Source: Pseudomonadota bacterium (lineage in GTDB: Bacteria; Pseudomonadota; Alphaproteobacteria; Rhizobiales; Tepidamorphaceae). From it: DNA of 47,524 bases. The notes under the pieces were generated by a model, which was not told the DNA's origin, searched no databases, and was given only the letters and a program-made list of their open reading frames with translations. The position numbers and the translations under genes are program-made. How positions within the stretch are numbered: position 1 is the stretch's first letter; the number at the start of each line of letters is the position of its first letter. Positions 22,967 to 31,542 of the stretch are shown here, piece by piece. The stretch spans positions 1-47,524 of the forward strand of contig JAEWYT010000104.1 in the NCBI GenBank assembly GCA_023458595.1. The letters run 5' to 3'.

Positions 22967-23036
22967 AGAGAGGGGTAAACTCATCGAAAATCGTTCCGAT
23001 TCAATCAGCTAGAGAAACAGGCAAGAGGGATCCCCC

Positions 23037-23894
23037 ATGCGTTTCTGTCGCTTCGACGACAACAGGCTCGGCGTGGTCGAGGGCGAGACCGTCCGCGACG
23101 TGACGGCTGCCACCGAAGTCCTTCCCGACATGCGCTGGCCGCTGCCGCAAGGCGACCAGTTCATGCTGCACTTCGATCACGTGCGCCCGGAGATGGAAAA
23201 GCTCGCCAAGGACGCTCCGGCGAAGCCGCTCTCGGAGGTCAGGCTTCTGAGCCCGATCGCCAATCCGGGCAAGATCATCGCCGCGCCGGTGAACTACCAG
23301 CTCCATCTCGACGAGTCGCGCACCGACACCGGCATCAACTTCGGCTCGCAGATCAAGACGATCAACGAGTACGGCGTGTTCCTGAAGGCTTCGAGCTCGC
23401 TGATCGGCGCCGGCGAGGAGGTCGTGGCCGACTGGGACGACCGGCGCATCGACCACGAGGTGGAACTCGCTCTCGTCGTCGGCAAGCAGGGCTTCCGCAT
23501 CCCCGAGGAGAAGGCCCTGGAGCACGTCGCCGGCTACACGATCGGCCTCGACATGACGATCCGCGGCACCGAGGACCGCAGCTACCGCAAGTCGCTCGAC
23601 ACGTTCACCGTGCTCGGGCCCTGGGTCGTCACGGCTGACGAGATCGCCGATCCGGGCAACCTCGACTTCTGGCTGACGGTCAACGACGAGCCGCGGCAGA
23701 AGTCCAATACATCGCTCCTGATCTTCGATATCGCCAGGCTGATCTCCTATGCGTCGAAAGCCTATACGCTCTATCCCGGCGACGTGATCCTGACCGGCAC
23801 GCCCGAGGGGGTCGCCCCGGTCGTCCCCGGAGACCGGATCGATGCCTGGATCGAGGAGATCGGTGCGATGCGCATCATGGTGCGGGGCTCTTGA
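23037..23894 (+). CDS. Fumarylpyruvate/maleylpyruvate hydrolase (FAH family)
   Basis: Hydrolyses the acylpyruvate made by gentisate dioxygenase to pyruvate and fumarate or maleate. The 285-aa protein has the FAH core: NPGKIIAAPVNYQLHLDE, metal ligands Glu141 and Glu143 in IDHEVELALVVGK and Asp172 in GYTIGLDMTIRG, and the C-terminal YPGDVILTGTPEGVAPVVPGD. AGAGGG precedes the ATG. No maleylpyruvate isomerase gene is seen nearby. Either the isomerase is elsewhere, or this enzyme acts directly on maleylpyruvate. It overlaps the next gene by 4 bp. Confidence 0.87.
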   Translation: MRFCRFDDNRLGVVEGETVRDVTAATEVLPDMRWPLPQGDQFMLHFDHVRPEMEKLAKDAPAKPLSEVRLLSPIANPGKIIAAPVNYQLHLDESRTDTGINFGSQIKTINEYGVFLKASSSLIGAGEEVVADWDDRRIDHEVELALVVGKQGFRIPEEKALEHVAGYTIGLDMTIRGTEDRSYRKSLDTFTVLGPWVVTADEIADPGNLDFWLTVNDEPRQKSNTSLLIFDIARLISYASKAYTLYPGDVILTGTPEGVAPVVPGDRIDAWIEEIGAMRIMVRGS

Positions 23895-24373
23895 GCGGGA
23901 CCGATACCAAGCTCCCGGCGGTGGCATCCGCCGGCGAGACGCGGGCCTCGCTCGACGGCCTGATCGGCTACCGGCTGCGACGACTGCAGGGCCTGTTCGT
24001 TGCCCATTGGGCTCGCTGGTTCCGCGATCTCGACGTCGGCGTGACGCCGGTACAGGGCGGCATCCTGCTGCTGATCGGCGAGAACGCGGGCCTCACCCAG
24101 ATCGCGCTCGCGCGGCTGCTGAAAGTCGAGGCGCCGACGCTGCAGCAGGCGCTGACGCCGCTGCTGGAGGCGGGACTCGTGGCGCGCAAGCGCTCGAAGC
24201 AGGACGGACGGGCGTTCGCCCTGAGCCTCACGGACGATGGTGGGCGGCTGGCCGACGTCATCGCCGCCGAGAGCCGCAAGCACGAGGCGGACGTGCTCTC
24301 GGGACTCAGCGACAAGGAGCGGGCGACGCTGCTCGCGCTATTGGAGAAGGCGCTGGCAAGCGGGGAGGGTTGA
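23891..24373 (+). CDS. MarR-family transcriptional regulator
   Basis: A 160-aa winged-helix regulator with the MarR pattern: LRRLQGLFVAHWARWF (dimer helix), VTPVQGGILLLIGENAGLTQIALARLLKVEAPTLQQ (HTH in ~2 segments), the wing KRSKQDGRAFALSLTDDG, and a C-terminal helix. The TTG start at 23891 overlaps the hydrolase stop (TTGA), indicating translational coupling. A downstream GTG would shorten the N-terminus without touching the fold. Being in the gentisate operon, it probably controls it in response to an aromatic acid; that is inference. Confidence 0.85.
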   Translation: MSGTDTKLPAVASAGETRASLDGLIGYRLRRLQGLFVAHWARWFRDLDVGVTPVQGGILLLIGENAGLTQIALARLLKVEAPTLQQALTPLLEAGLVARKRSKQDGRAFALSLTDDGGRLADVIAAESRKHEADVLSGLSDKERATLLALLEKALASGEG

Positions 24374-24417
24374 GGCCGCCAGGTCGGCGGCGGACACTCA
24401 AGCGGTCCCCGTTCCGC

Positions 24418-24593
24418 GACCCCCCTCTCCATCTCTCCCCCGCAAGGGGGGAGAGGGGCATTTGCCGATAGGCCAACTATCTCTCGCCCACACTCTGCCG
24501 TGCAGCACCTTTGCTACGTGGCTGGATTGCGGAGGTCACTGCCGCTTGCTCCCCTCTCCCCCCTTGCGGGGGAGAGATGGAGAGGGGGGTCGC
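24418..24593. repeat. Inverted pair of G/C-run palindromic repeats between convergent genes
   Basis: 24418-24460 (core CTCCCCCGCAAGGGGGGAG) and 24542-24593 (CCGCTTGCTCCCC then CCCCTTGCGGGGGAG) are near mirror images. They belong to the same family as the three copies at 10757-11050. They fill most of the 309-bp gap (24374-24682) between the MarR gene and the convergent MetE-like gene. No gene is seen in that gap. Confidence 0.75.
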
Positions 24594-24682
24594 CGCACGG
24601 CGAAGCGTCTGCAGGCGATACGCGGACGCGTTTCGAGCGCGGATTCTTGGGGGCGTTAATTCGGCGCGAGCGATGCTTATCC

Positions 24683-25723
24683 TTACCCAGCCAATTCCTT
24701 CCGGACGATCTTCGCGCCTTCGACCATCGCCACCATCTTGTTGTAGGCGACGTTGCGGGTGAGGTACTTCAGCCCGCAGTCTGGGGCGATGACAATGCGG
24801 TCGGCGGAGACGTAGGGCAGCGCGCGGCGGATGCGGGCGGCGACCTCTTCCGGCGTCTCGATCTCGTTCGTCGACAGGTCCAGCACGCCGAGGATGATGC
24901 GCTTGTCGGGCAGCGTCTCGAGGATCTTGCAGTCGAGGTTCGATTGCGCCGTCTCGATCGACACGTCCTGCACGGGTGAGTTGGCGAACTCGGGCAGGAA
25001 CGAATAGCCCTCCGGACGCTCGTGAATGATCGCGGCATAGCCGAAGCAGATGTGCACGGCCGTCTCGCCCTTGACGCCGTCGAGCGCGGCATTCAGCGCG
25101 GCGAGGCCGTATTCGCGGGCCTTCTCGGCGCGCGCCTGCATGTAGGGCTCGTCGATCTGGACGATGTCCGCGCCGGCGGCGAAGAGGTCGCGGATCTCCT
25201 CGTTGACGGCCCTGGCGTAGTCCATCGCCATCTCGGCGGGGCTGTCGTAGAAGTCGTTCTGCGCCTGCTGCGACATGGTGAAGGGGCCGGGGATCGTCAT
25301 CTTGATGCGCCGGTCGGTGTTGGCGCGCAGGAACTGCGTGTCGCGGACCTCGACGGGATGCTTGCGGCGGATCCTGCCGGTGACGCGCGGGACCGGATTG
25401 GGGTGGCCCGAGCGGTCGAGCGCGGTGCCGGGATTGTCGATGTCGACGCCTTCCAGCGCGGTCGCGAAGCGGTTCGAGTAGCTCTCGCGCCGCATCTCGC
25501 CGTCGGTGATGATGTCGAGGCCGGCGTTCTCCTGATCGCGGATTGCGATGAGCGTCGCGTCGTCCTGGGCCTCGTCGAGGAATTCCGGTGCCACGCGCCA
25601 GATCTCGCGGGCGCGCACGCGCGGAGGGAAGCGACCGCGCAGGTTCGCCTTGTCGATCAGCCAGTCGGGCTGGGCGTAGGAGCCGACGAGCGAGGTCGGC
25701 AGCAGCGTGTTGATCCTGGACAT
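24683..25723 (-). CDS. MetE C-terminal-domain-like (cobalamin-independent) methyltransferase
   Basis: A stand-alone homologue of the catalytic half of cobalamin-independent methionine synthase: a 346-aa TIM barrel with the zinc-site residues preserved as His224 and Cys226 (VHICFG), Glu257 (VSIETAQS) and Cys316 (APDCGLKYL), plus IDEP at 190-193. The N-terminal half of MetE, which helps bind folate, is absent. Such short forms may use other methyl donors or make methionine from an alternative donor. Here, next to a transporter and flavin oxidoreductases, it could accept a methyl group from a substrate being demethylated. GGAGGAAAGCCC precedes the ATG. A 283-bp gap separates it from the TRAP permease gene on the same strand. 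Confidence 0.83.
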   Translation of the reverse strand: MSRINTLLPTSLVGSYAQPDWLIDKANLRGRFPPRVRAREIWRVAPEFLDEAQDDATLIAIRDQENAGLDIITDGEMRRESYSNRFATALEGVDIDNPGTALDRSGHPNPVPRVTGRIRRKHPVEVRDTQFLRANTDRRIKMTIPGPFTMSQQAQNDFYDSPAEMAMDYARAVNEEIRDLFAAGADIVQIDEPYMQARAEKAREYGLAALNAALDGVKGETAVHICFGYAAIIHERPEGYSFLPEFANSPVQDVSIETAQSNLDCKILETLPDKRIILGVLDLSTNEIETPEEVAARIRRALPYVSADRIVIAPDCGLKYLTRNVAYNKMVAMVEGAKIVRKELAG

Positions 25724-25748
25724 GGGCTTTCCTCCGGCTCTTGCCTTA

Positions 25749-25954
25749 CTTTCGTTTTCCCGTCGTCCGGGCGGCGACGGCGTCTATTTCCCGCGCTGCC
25801 CGGTCCGGCGTCGCGATCGGGGCATCGTGCCGACCCGGCATGCGGACCGTATGCCAGGCCGTATCGCGCGAGGAACGGCTGGAACGGCGAGGGATCGTAG
25901 TCCTCGCACAGGATATACGTGCGGTCATCGATTTTCTTTTCCGCGCCGGACGAT
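25749..25954 (-). pseudogene. Possible small frameshifted coding remnant
   Basis: On the minus strand, one frame encodes KIDDRTYILCEDYDPSPFQP and continues with FLARYGLAYGPHA, with coding-like codon bias. After about 25835 the plausible continuation moves to another frame (GRHDAPIATPDRAAREIDAV), ending at a TAA near 25747. This looks like a short gene broken by one frameshift, sitting between the TRAP permease and the MetE-like gene. No good start codon or ribosome site was found, so it may be coincidence. Confidence 0.25.
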
Positions 25955-26006
25955 ATCAGCGGCCCGGTTCTCCTCTCGAAATCCTTCCGGGGTGCGTGGA
26001 CCGTAC

Positions 26007-27965
26007 CTATTCGCCGGTGAGGGCATGCGCGGCGGCGGTCTGGTCGCGGCGCGCTGCGAGATATTCGTGGGTCAACAGGACCGCGCACAGGAGGAAGCCG
26101 ACCACGTCGGTCCAGACCGCCCACATGCCGATTTCGGCCGGGACCAGCAAACCGAAGCCTCCGACGATGATGCCGGTCCGGACGAACGGGTTTAGCGGCC
26201 GGAACGCGTAGCCGATGAAGCCGGCCGAGACGATCCAGACGCCCGCCATCGCCGTGGTGACGGCGATCGCGGTGCGGACCGGGTCGGTCGTATCGAGCAG
26301 CAGGCTCGGCGAGAACACGAACAGGAACGGCACGATGTAGGCCGTCCAGCCGAAGCGCATGGCGGTGAAGCCGGTGCGCATCGGCTCGGCGCCGGCGAGG
26401 CTCGCGGCGAAGAAGGCCGCGATCGCGACCGGCGGCGTGATCATCGACATCATGCCCAGATAGAGGATGAACATGTGGGCGGCGAGCGGCGTGATGCCGA
26501 CCTCGACCAGCGAAGGGGCGATCAGCACGGCGAGCAGCACGTAGACGCCGAGCGTCGGCATGCCCATGCCGAGCACGATGCAGAGCAGCGCGGCGATGAC
26601 GAGGAGGGCCAGGATGCTGCCGGCGCCGAGCTTGACCAGGAAGAGCGTCAGCGCGAAGCCCAGTCCGGTCGTCTGCAGGATTCCCATGATGAAGCCCGCG
26701 GCCGCGGAGATCATGAGAATGTCCAGCGATCCGGTGCCCGTGGTGACGATGCAGTCCCAAAGCCCCCGCAGCTTCATGCGCTTGCCGTCGTAGCCGATCG
26801 TGACGCCGATCAGGAGCACCACGCCGCAGGCGTAGAGGGCCGCGAGTTCGGCGGATTCGTTGCGCCAGAACAGGACGTAGACGAGCGCGGCGAACGGCAG
26901 GACGAAAGGCCAGCCCTTCCTGAGCACGCCGAGCAGGCGCGGGATCTGCGCTTCCGGCACGCGCTTGATGCCGAGCTTGGCGGCCTCGAGATCGGCCTGG
27001 ATGAAGATCGCGATGTAGTAGAGGAGCGAGGGAACCAGCGCGGCGATGACGATGTCCTTGTAGGGCCGCTGCAGGAAGTCGGCCATCAGGAAGGCGACGG
27101 CGCCCATAACCGGCGGCATGAGCTGGCCGCCGGTCGAGGCGGTCGCCTCGATGGCGGCGGCCTGGCGCGGGGTGAAGCCCGCCTTCTTCATCAGGGGAAT
27201 GGTGATGACGCCGGTCGCCAGGATGTTGGAGACGACGATGCCGGAAATCGAGCCGAACAGGCTCGATGCGGTCACCGAGATCTTGGCGGCGCCGCCGCGA
27301 TAGCGGCCCATCAGCGCCAGCGACAGGTCGTTGAAGAAGCCGGAGCCGCCCGAGTTGAACAGCAGCTGTCCGAACAGGATGAAGGGGATGACGATGGTGA
27401 CCCCGACCAGCATGACGAGGCCGAACAGGCCGCTCGTGTCCATGCCGAGATAGAGGATCATCCGGTTGATCTCGACCTCGCGCGTCTGCAGGGCACCGGG
27501 GATCAGGTGGCCGACGAGGGCGTAGCCCGTGAAGACCAGCACGATGACGACCAGCGGCATGCCGACCGCCCGGCGCAGTCCCTCGATGCAGAGCACGAAC
27601 AGGATCCATGAGCAGATCAGCCCGTCTGTCGGCAGGTCGAAGAATTTGCCGATGATGTCGGGATAGAACCAGGCGACGTAGAAGCTGGTGAGAAGGCCGA
27701 CGGTGGCCGCTGCCGCGTCGTACCAGGGCAGCGTCAGGCGCGGCGCGTCGCGGCGGACGGGATAGCGCACGAAGACGGCCGCGAGCGCCAGTCCGAGCAC
27801 GAAGGCGAGGAACTGCTCGGCGAGGAAGACCAGTCCCACGGCGCGATAGAGGTCGGCCGCCCAGGCGAGGGCGGTGAGCGCGACCAGGGCGCCGAGCGTC
27901 CGTTCGGCGACGCGCACCACCGGCGAAACCGGCGGCGCGCCCGCGAATTCGTCGTCTTCCGTCAT
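26007..27965 (-). CDS. TAXI-type TRAP transporter fused permease (DctQ-DctM)
   Basis: A 652-aa polytopic inner-membrane protein combining the small (Q) and large (M) TRAP permease subunits, the usual form in TAXI-type systems. About 16 hydrophobic segments are visible, the first four corresponding to the Q-like part. Signature stretches include ILATGVITIPLMKKAGFTPR, ATASTGGQLMPPVMGAVAFL and GMGMPTLGVYVLLAVLIAPSL. It uses an ion gradient with the periplasmic binding protein encoded just upstream (34 bp between the two genes). The substrate is not indicated; TAXI systems often take up dicarboxylates, amino acids or other small acids. Confidence 0.9.
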   Translation of the reverse strand: MTEDDEFAGAPPVSPVVRVAERTLGALVALTALAWAADLYRAVGLVFLAEQFLAFVLGLALAAVFVRYPVRRDAPRLTLPWYDAAAATVGLLTSFYVAWFYPDIIGKFFDLPTDGLICSWILFVLCIEGLRRAVGMPLVVIVLVFTGYALVGHLIPGALQTREVEINRMILYLGMDTSGLFGLVMLVGVTIVIPFILFGQLLFNSGGSGFFNDLSLALMGRYRGGAAKISVTASSLFGSISGIVVSNILATGVITIPLMKKAGFTPRQAAAIEATASTGGQLMPPVMGAVAFLMADFLQRPYKDIVIAALVPSLLYYIAIFIQADLEAAKLGIKRVPEAQIPRLLGVLRKGWPFVLPFAALVYVLFWRNESAELAALYACGVVLLIGVTIGYDGKRMKLRGLWDCIVTTGTGSLDILMISAAAGFIMGILQTTGLGFALTLFLVKLGAGSILALLVIAALLCIVLGMGMPTLGVYVLLAVLIAPSLVEVGITPLAAHMFILYLGMMSMITPPVAIAAFFAASLAGAEPMRTGFTAMRFGWTAYIVPFLFVFSPSLLLDTTDPVRTAIAVTTAMAGVWIVSAGFIGYAFRPLNPFVRTGIIVGGFGLLVPAEIGMWAVWTDVVGFLLCAVLLTHEYLAARRDQTAAAHALTGE

Positions 27966-27999
27966 GCCGCGGTCCGTGGACGCCGCGTCTCCAGCCGGG

Positions 28000-28977
28000 T
28001 CATTCCTTCCAGACGCCGGCTTCCTTGAAGAACTTCACGGCTCCCGGATGATATTCCATGCCCGGCTGGGGGACGGCCATGCCTTCCTGGGTGAAAGCGT
28101 TGAAGGAGGGGTGGCTGGCGACCAGGCCGGCCTTGTTGTTGTAGAGCGCCTTAACCGCCTCGTAGACGACGTCGTCCGCCACGTCCTTGTTGGTCAGCAG
28201 GACGATGTAATACTCCATCAGGTTGGTCGGGCCGTCGACGCCGACGAGATGGGGCGCCGGTTGCTGCTGCTTGACGTGATACTCGGGGCGGACGGCGGCC
28301 ATGCGCGCCTGCGCCTCGGGCGAATCGTCGAGCGGCAGGAAGCGGATGCCGCCGACGGCGGAGTCGATCTCGGCGACCTTCGGGGCGCCGACGGCGAAGA
28401 TGAAGGCGTCCGTCTTGCCGGCCGCGAAGTCGTCGGCCGCGCGCAGAAGGTTCGTCGCGGGAACCGGGTCGGCGTCGTCGAGGCTGAGGCCCGCCGTCGC
28501 CAGCATGGCGTTGAACAGCGGGATGCCCTGCTGGAAGCCCTGCCAGCCGGTCGCCATCCGCTTGCCCTTCAGATCGGCGACGGTCTTGATGTCGGAATCC
28601 TTCCTGACCGCGATGCCGACCTTGAAGGGAAAGACGGAGGTGGCGAGCCGCAGGTCGGCCATCGGCTTGCCTTCATGCTCGTCCTGGCCGCGTACCGCGG
28701 TGCCGGCCTCGTCGTTCGAGGTGAAGGCGAATTCGGCCTGCTTGTTCTGTGCCGCGCCCATGATGGCGGCCGGTGAATTGAAGGTGACGACCCGCATCTG
28801 CAGGGGCGAGTTCTCCTGCACGACCTTGGCGATCGCCTGTGCCTGCACGTTGTTCACGGCGCCTGGCGGCAGCGTCGAGATCGCCACCGGCGCGGCGCTC
28901 GCGGCGCCGTTCAGGAAAGCGGCCGCGGCGAGGCCGGCGGCAAGGCCCACGATGAATCGAAACCCAGTCCTCTGCAT
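28000..28977 (-). CDS. TAXI-family TRAP transporter solute-binding protein
   Basis: Periplasmic receptor of the TRAP system. It has a clear Sec signal: basic MQRTGFR, a hydrophobic core, and an ASA-type cleavage site near residue 29. The mature domain shows the TAXI pattern, including AEFAFTSNDEAGTAV, VGIAVRKDSDIKTVADLKGK and AGKTDAFIFAVGAPK. It is 325 aa, normal for the family. GGGAGGAAGAAG precedes the ATG at 28977; an extension to 29058 is non-coding in character. It is followed by the fused permease gene. Upstream, the FMN-reductase gene ends 90 bp away, so the transporter may be transcribed with the SDR-reductase pair. Confidence 0.9.
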   Translation of the reverse strand: MQRTGFRFIVGLAAGLAAAAFLNGAASAAPVAISTLPPGAVNNVQAQAIAKVVQENSPLQMRVVTFNSPAAIMGAAQNKQAEFAFTSNDEAGTAVRGQDEHEGKPMADLRLATSVFPFKVGIAVRKDSDIKTVADLKGKRMATGWQGFQQGIPLFNAMLATAGLSLDDADPVPATNLLRAADDFAAGKTDAFIFAVGAPKVAEIDSAVGGIRFLPLDDSPEAQARMAAVRPEYHVKQQQPAPHLVGVDGPTNLMEYYIVLLTNKDVADDVVYEAVKALYNNKAGLVASHPSFNAFTQEGMAVPQPGMEYHPGAVKFFKEAGVWKE

Positions 28978-29067
28978 CTTCTTCCTCCCGGTCAGGCGTT
29001 TGTGTTCCCGCCTTGGTTCAATCCTAGCCCGGTTTTCCCCACCGGGCGAACGTTCCACGGTCCGGTA

Positions 29068-29700
29068 TCAGCCCGCGGGCGCCCGCAGCCGCCCTTCGCC
29101 GTCCGGTCTCGCGAAGGCATCGGCGATCTGGCGCATTCTCGCGAATTCGACCACCTGCCCGGCGACCAGCGAGAGCTGGCGGGCGACGTCCTCGTCGAGC
29201 GGCCCGCCGCCGGCGAACGGCCTCGCCGCGGAGTTGAGGGCCGCGGCATAGGGCGTCGGCCAGCCGCGCAGGGAGTGGATCACCGAGCGCAGGGTGACGA
29301 GGGCTGTCCCCATCGACTGCAGACCGTCGGCGCAGACGATGCAGCCGATGGCGCGGCCGTCGAAATAGGGGCGCGGGCCGTCGCGCAGGTCCTCGACGTA
29401 GTCGAGCGCGTTCTTGAGCATGCCCGACAGGGTGCCGTGATAGGCCGGCGAGGACAGGACGAGACCGTCGGCGCGGCGGACCGCCTGCAGCAGGCGGCGG
29501 GCGGCCGGCGGGCGGTGCGGGTTGTTCGGATCGAACAGCGGTAGCTCGAGCGCAGGGCCGGCGATCAGCTCGACTTCGGCGCCGGCCTCCTCGGCGAACT
29601 TCAGGCAGTGGCGCAGCGCCATCTCGGAGGTGGAGCCGAGGCGAGGGGTGCCGCCGATGCCGACGACGAAGGGTCGCCGCCCGGAAAAGCCGTCGTTCAT
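29068..29700 (-). CDS. NAD(P)H-dependent FMN reductase
   Basis: A 210-aa flavodoxin-fold reductase of the NADPH-dependent FMN reductase family. The FMN-phosphate loop is seen as GIGGTPRLGSTSEMALRHCL, and the ring-binding region as SSPAYHGTLSGMLKNALDYVEDL. It probably supplies reduced FMN to a partner oxygenase; the luciferase-like monooxygenase about 4 kb away is the obvious candidate, an inference. The ATG overlaps the upstream SDR stop by 4 bp (ATGA), so the two are translationally coupled. Confidence 0.87.
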   Translation of the reverse strand: MNDGFSGRRPFVVGIGGTPRLGSTSEMALRHCLKFAEEAGAEVELIAGPALELPLFDPNNPHRPPAARRLLQAVRRADGLVLSSPAYHGTLSGMLKNALDYVEDLRDGPRPYFDGRAIGCIVCADGLQSMGTALVTLRSVIHSLRGWPTPYAAALNSAARPFAGGGPLDEDVARQLSLVAGQVVEFARMRQIADAFARPDGEGRLRAPAG

Positions 29701-30569
29701 GCGCTTTCCTTCTTCGGGGTCTTCGGCCAGGCGCCGATCTTCTCGCCGACCGCGTCCGCCCAGTCGTAGCCCTCGACGATGCGGCGATGGCGCCGCTCGA
29801 TCCATTCGCGGGTCTCCGGATGGGTGAGGATGAAGAACGCTCCGGCGCGGATCGCCTCGACCACGTACCGGCCGACGAAATCCGGGTCGAGGCCGTGCCT
29901 GATCAGGTCGCCCATGAAGTGCTGCTCGGGCTTCTCGGTCGGGCCGCCGAGACGATCGGGTCGGCTGCGCTCGGAAAGATGGATGTCGGTTGCGACCGAC
30001 ATCGGGCAGAGCACCGAAACGCCGATGTTCGAATCCTGCAGTTCGTTGTCGAGCGCCTCCGACAGAGCCACGACGGCGTATTTCGTCATGGAGTAGGGGC
30101 CGGTCAGGAAGGTCGGGTTGACCTGCAGGCCGCCGATCGAGGCGGTGTTGACGATGTGGCTCGGCTTGCCGTGGGCGCGCAGGCGCGGCACGAAGGTCTG
30201 TATGCCGTGGATGACGCCGTAGACGTTGACGCCGATCACCCAGTTCCAGTCGGTGTCGGAGACCGTCTCCAGCTTCCTGCCGTGCATGGCGACGCCGGCG
30301 TTGTTGCAGACGATCTGCACGTCGCCCCATTCGCGCTCGACCCTGTCGGCGGCGGCTTCGACGGAGGCCCGGTCGGAGACGTCGGTTATGACGGCGATGG
30401 TCTCGGCGCCGAGCGCGGCGATCTCCGCGCGGGCGGCCTCGAGCGGCTCGGCGCGGATGTCGGCAAGGGCGACGCGCGCGCCCGCTCCGGCGAGCTGCCT
30501 TGCGATGCCGAGGCCGATACCGGATGCCGCGCCGGTGACGAACGCGACCGTGCCCGCGGGGTCAAGCAT
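29697..30569 (-). CDS. Short-chain dehydrogenase/reductase (SDR)
   Basis: A classical SDR of 290 aa: cofactor motif TGAASGIG at residues 12-19, NNAG at 89-92, and the catalytic Ser144, Tyr159 and Lys163 (YSMTK). It oxidises or reduces an alcohol/ketone with NAD(P). The ATG at 30569 has CAGGAG upstream; extending to 30677 would run through the GTATAC operator. It is the first gene of a probable operon with the FMN reductase and TRAP genes, and its promoter region is shared with the divergent GntR regulator. Confidence 0.88.
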   Translation of the reverse strand: MLDPAGTVAFVTGAASGIGLGIARQLAGAGARVALADIRAEPLEAARAEIAALGAETIAVITDVSDRASVEAAADRVEREWGDVQIVCNNAGVAMHGRKLETVSDTDWNWVIGVNVYGVIHGIQTFVPRLRAHGKPSHIVNTASIGGLQVNPTFLTGPYSMTKYAVVALSEALDNELQDSNIGVSVLCPMSVATDIHLSERSRPDRLGGPTEKPEQHFMGDLIRHGLDPDFVGRYVVEAIRAGAFFILTHPETREWIERRHRRIVEGYDWADAVGEKIGAWPKTPKKESA

Positions 30570-30666
30570 GCGCACTCCTGCCCAGATCCCGGCTTTTCTT
30601 GTGCCGTCGGCGTCCGGGGCCCACCCGAATTCACCGCTTCGCGCCGGAATTCCTTTTGATGCGATC

Positions 30667-30676
30667 TTGTATACCA
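30667..30676. promoter_or_regulatory. GTATAC-type operator (TTGTATACCA) upstream of SDR
   Basis: Fits T-N-GTATAC-N-A and continues as TTTCTCA, closely matching the site at 35738 (TTGCATACCATTTCTGA). It lies 98 bp upstream of the SDR start and is shared with the divergent GntR gene. It probably binds that FCD-type regulator. Confidence 0.6.
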
Positions 30677-30729
30677 TTTCTCATAGTGTCAACGGAAATC
30701 CCGCCAAGTTTGTGCGTTCTTGGCCATTC

Positions 30730-30739
30730 TCGTATACAA
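30730..30739. promoter_or_regulatory. GTATAC-type operator (TCGTATACAA) upstream of the gntR gene
   Basis: Second site in the same divergent promoter, 105 bp before the regulator's TTG start, suggesting autoregulation. It matches the T-N-GTATAC-N-A pattern exactly. Confidence 0.55.
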
Positions 30740-30843
30740 CTAGTCGGCAAACGGCGTTGCACGAGGCCGTGGTGGACCGCGCCGACCTGCTGTAGCACAG
30801 TGGTCGCGCGTCATCGGGCGGGACGGAATCGAAAGGATCGCGC

Positions 30844-31542
30844 TTGAACGAAGTGCTCGACACCCTGGCCGAGGAGCCGGGCGGCGATCGCGAGGACGGG
30901 ATGAGCCGGGCGGTCGAGACCGCCTACCGGAAGATCCGGCGCGCCATCATCACCGGCGAACTCAGGTCGGGCGACGCGCTGCAGGAGGCCAAGCTCGCGA
31001 CCATGATCGGCGTCAGCCGCACGCCGATCCGCGAGGCGCTCAGTCGGCTGAGCGCGGAGGGCCTCGTCGTGCTGCAGCGCTACAAGCGCGGTTACGTCTC
31101 GCACTTCTCGTCCAAGGACGTCGCCGAGGTGTTCCGCCTGCGCGGCGTCTTCGAGGGCCACGCGGCCGGCCGCGCGGCGACGCGTATCAGCGACGAGGAC
31201 ATCGCCCGGCTCGAGGCGCTCGAGGAGAAGATGGAGCACCTGTTCGAGCGGCTCGGCTGGAACGCCCATCTGGAAGGCTTCGACGACCTCAATACCGAGT
31301 TCCACATGGTGATCGCGAAGGCGGCGGACAGTCCGAGGCTCGAGCGCATCCTCGCCTCGTCGCTGGAGCTGCCGGCGTCGATCTTCAACAGCTACTCGGA
31401 GCCCGTCGACGACCGGACCCGGCGCACCCACGCCCAGCATCGCGAGATCATCGACGCTCTCAAGATGCGCAATCCCTACTGGGCCGAGGCGGCGATGAGC
31501 GCGCACCTGTTCTCGCTCCTGGTGGAGCCGGGCGAAGAGTAG
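30844..31542 (+). CDS. GntR-family regulator, FadR/FCD subfamily
   Basis: A 232-aa regulator with an N-terminal winged helix (TAYRKIRRAIITGELRSG, then LATMIGVSRTPIREALSRLS and EGLVVLQRYKRGYV) and a C-terminal FCD ligand-binding domain with AEVFRLRGVFEGHAAGRAA, the metal-ligand-like DLNTEFHMVI and RTHAQHREIIDAL. The TTG at 30844 has AAAGGA 6 nt upstream; an ATG at 30901 also has a plausible site. Palindromic GTATAC sites in its own promoter and in four other locations here fit the operators bound by FCD proteins (e.g. VanR, LldR types). The likely effector is an organic acid, unidentified. Confidence 0.87.
   Translation: MNEVLDTLAEEPGGDREDGMSRAVETAYRKIRRAIITGELRSGDALQEAKLATMIGVSRTPIREALSRLSAEGLVVLQRYKRGYVSHFSSKDVAEVFRLRGVFEGHAAGRAATRISDEDIARLEALEEKMEHLFERLGWNAHLEGFDDLNTEFHMVIAKAADSPRLERILASSLELPASIFNSYSEPVDDRTRRTHAQHREIIDALKMRNPYWAEAAMSAHLFSLLVEPGEE

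Noticed and set aside
24683..25723. Assigning the MetE-like gene as metE
   Set aside because: Only the catalytic half is present and the context is catabolic, so a specific gene symbol is not supported.
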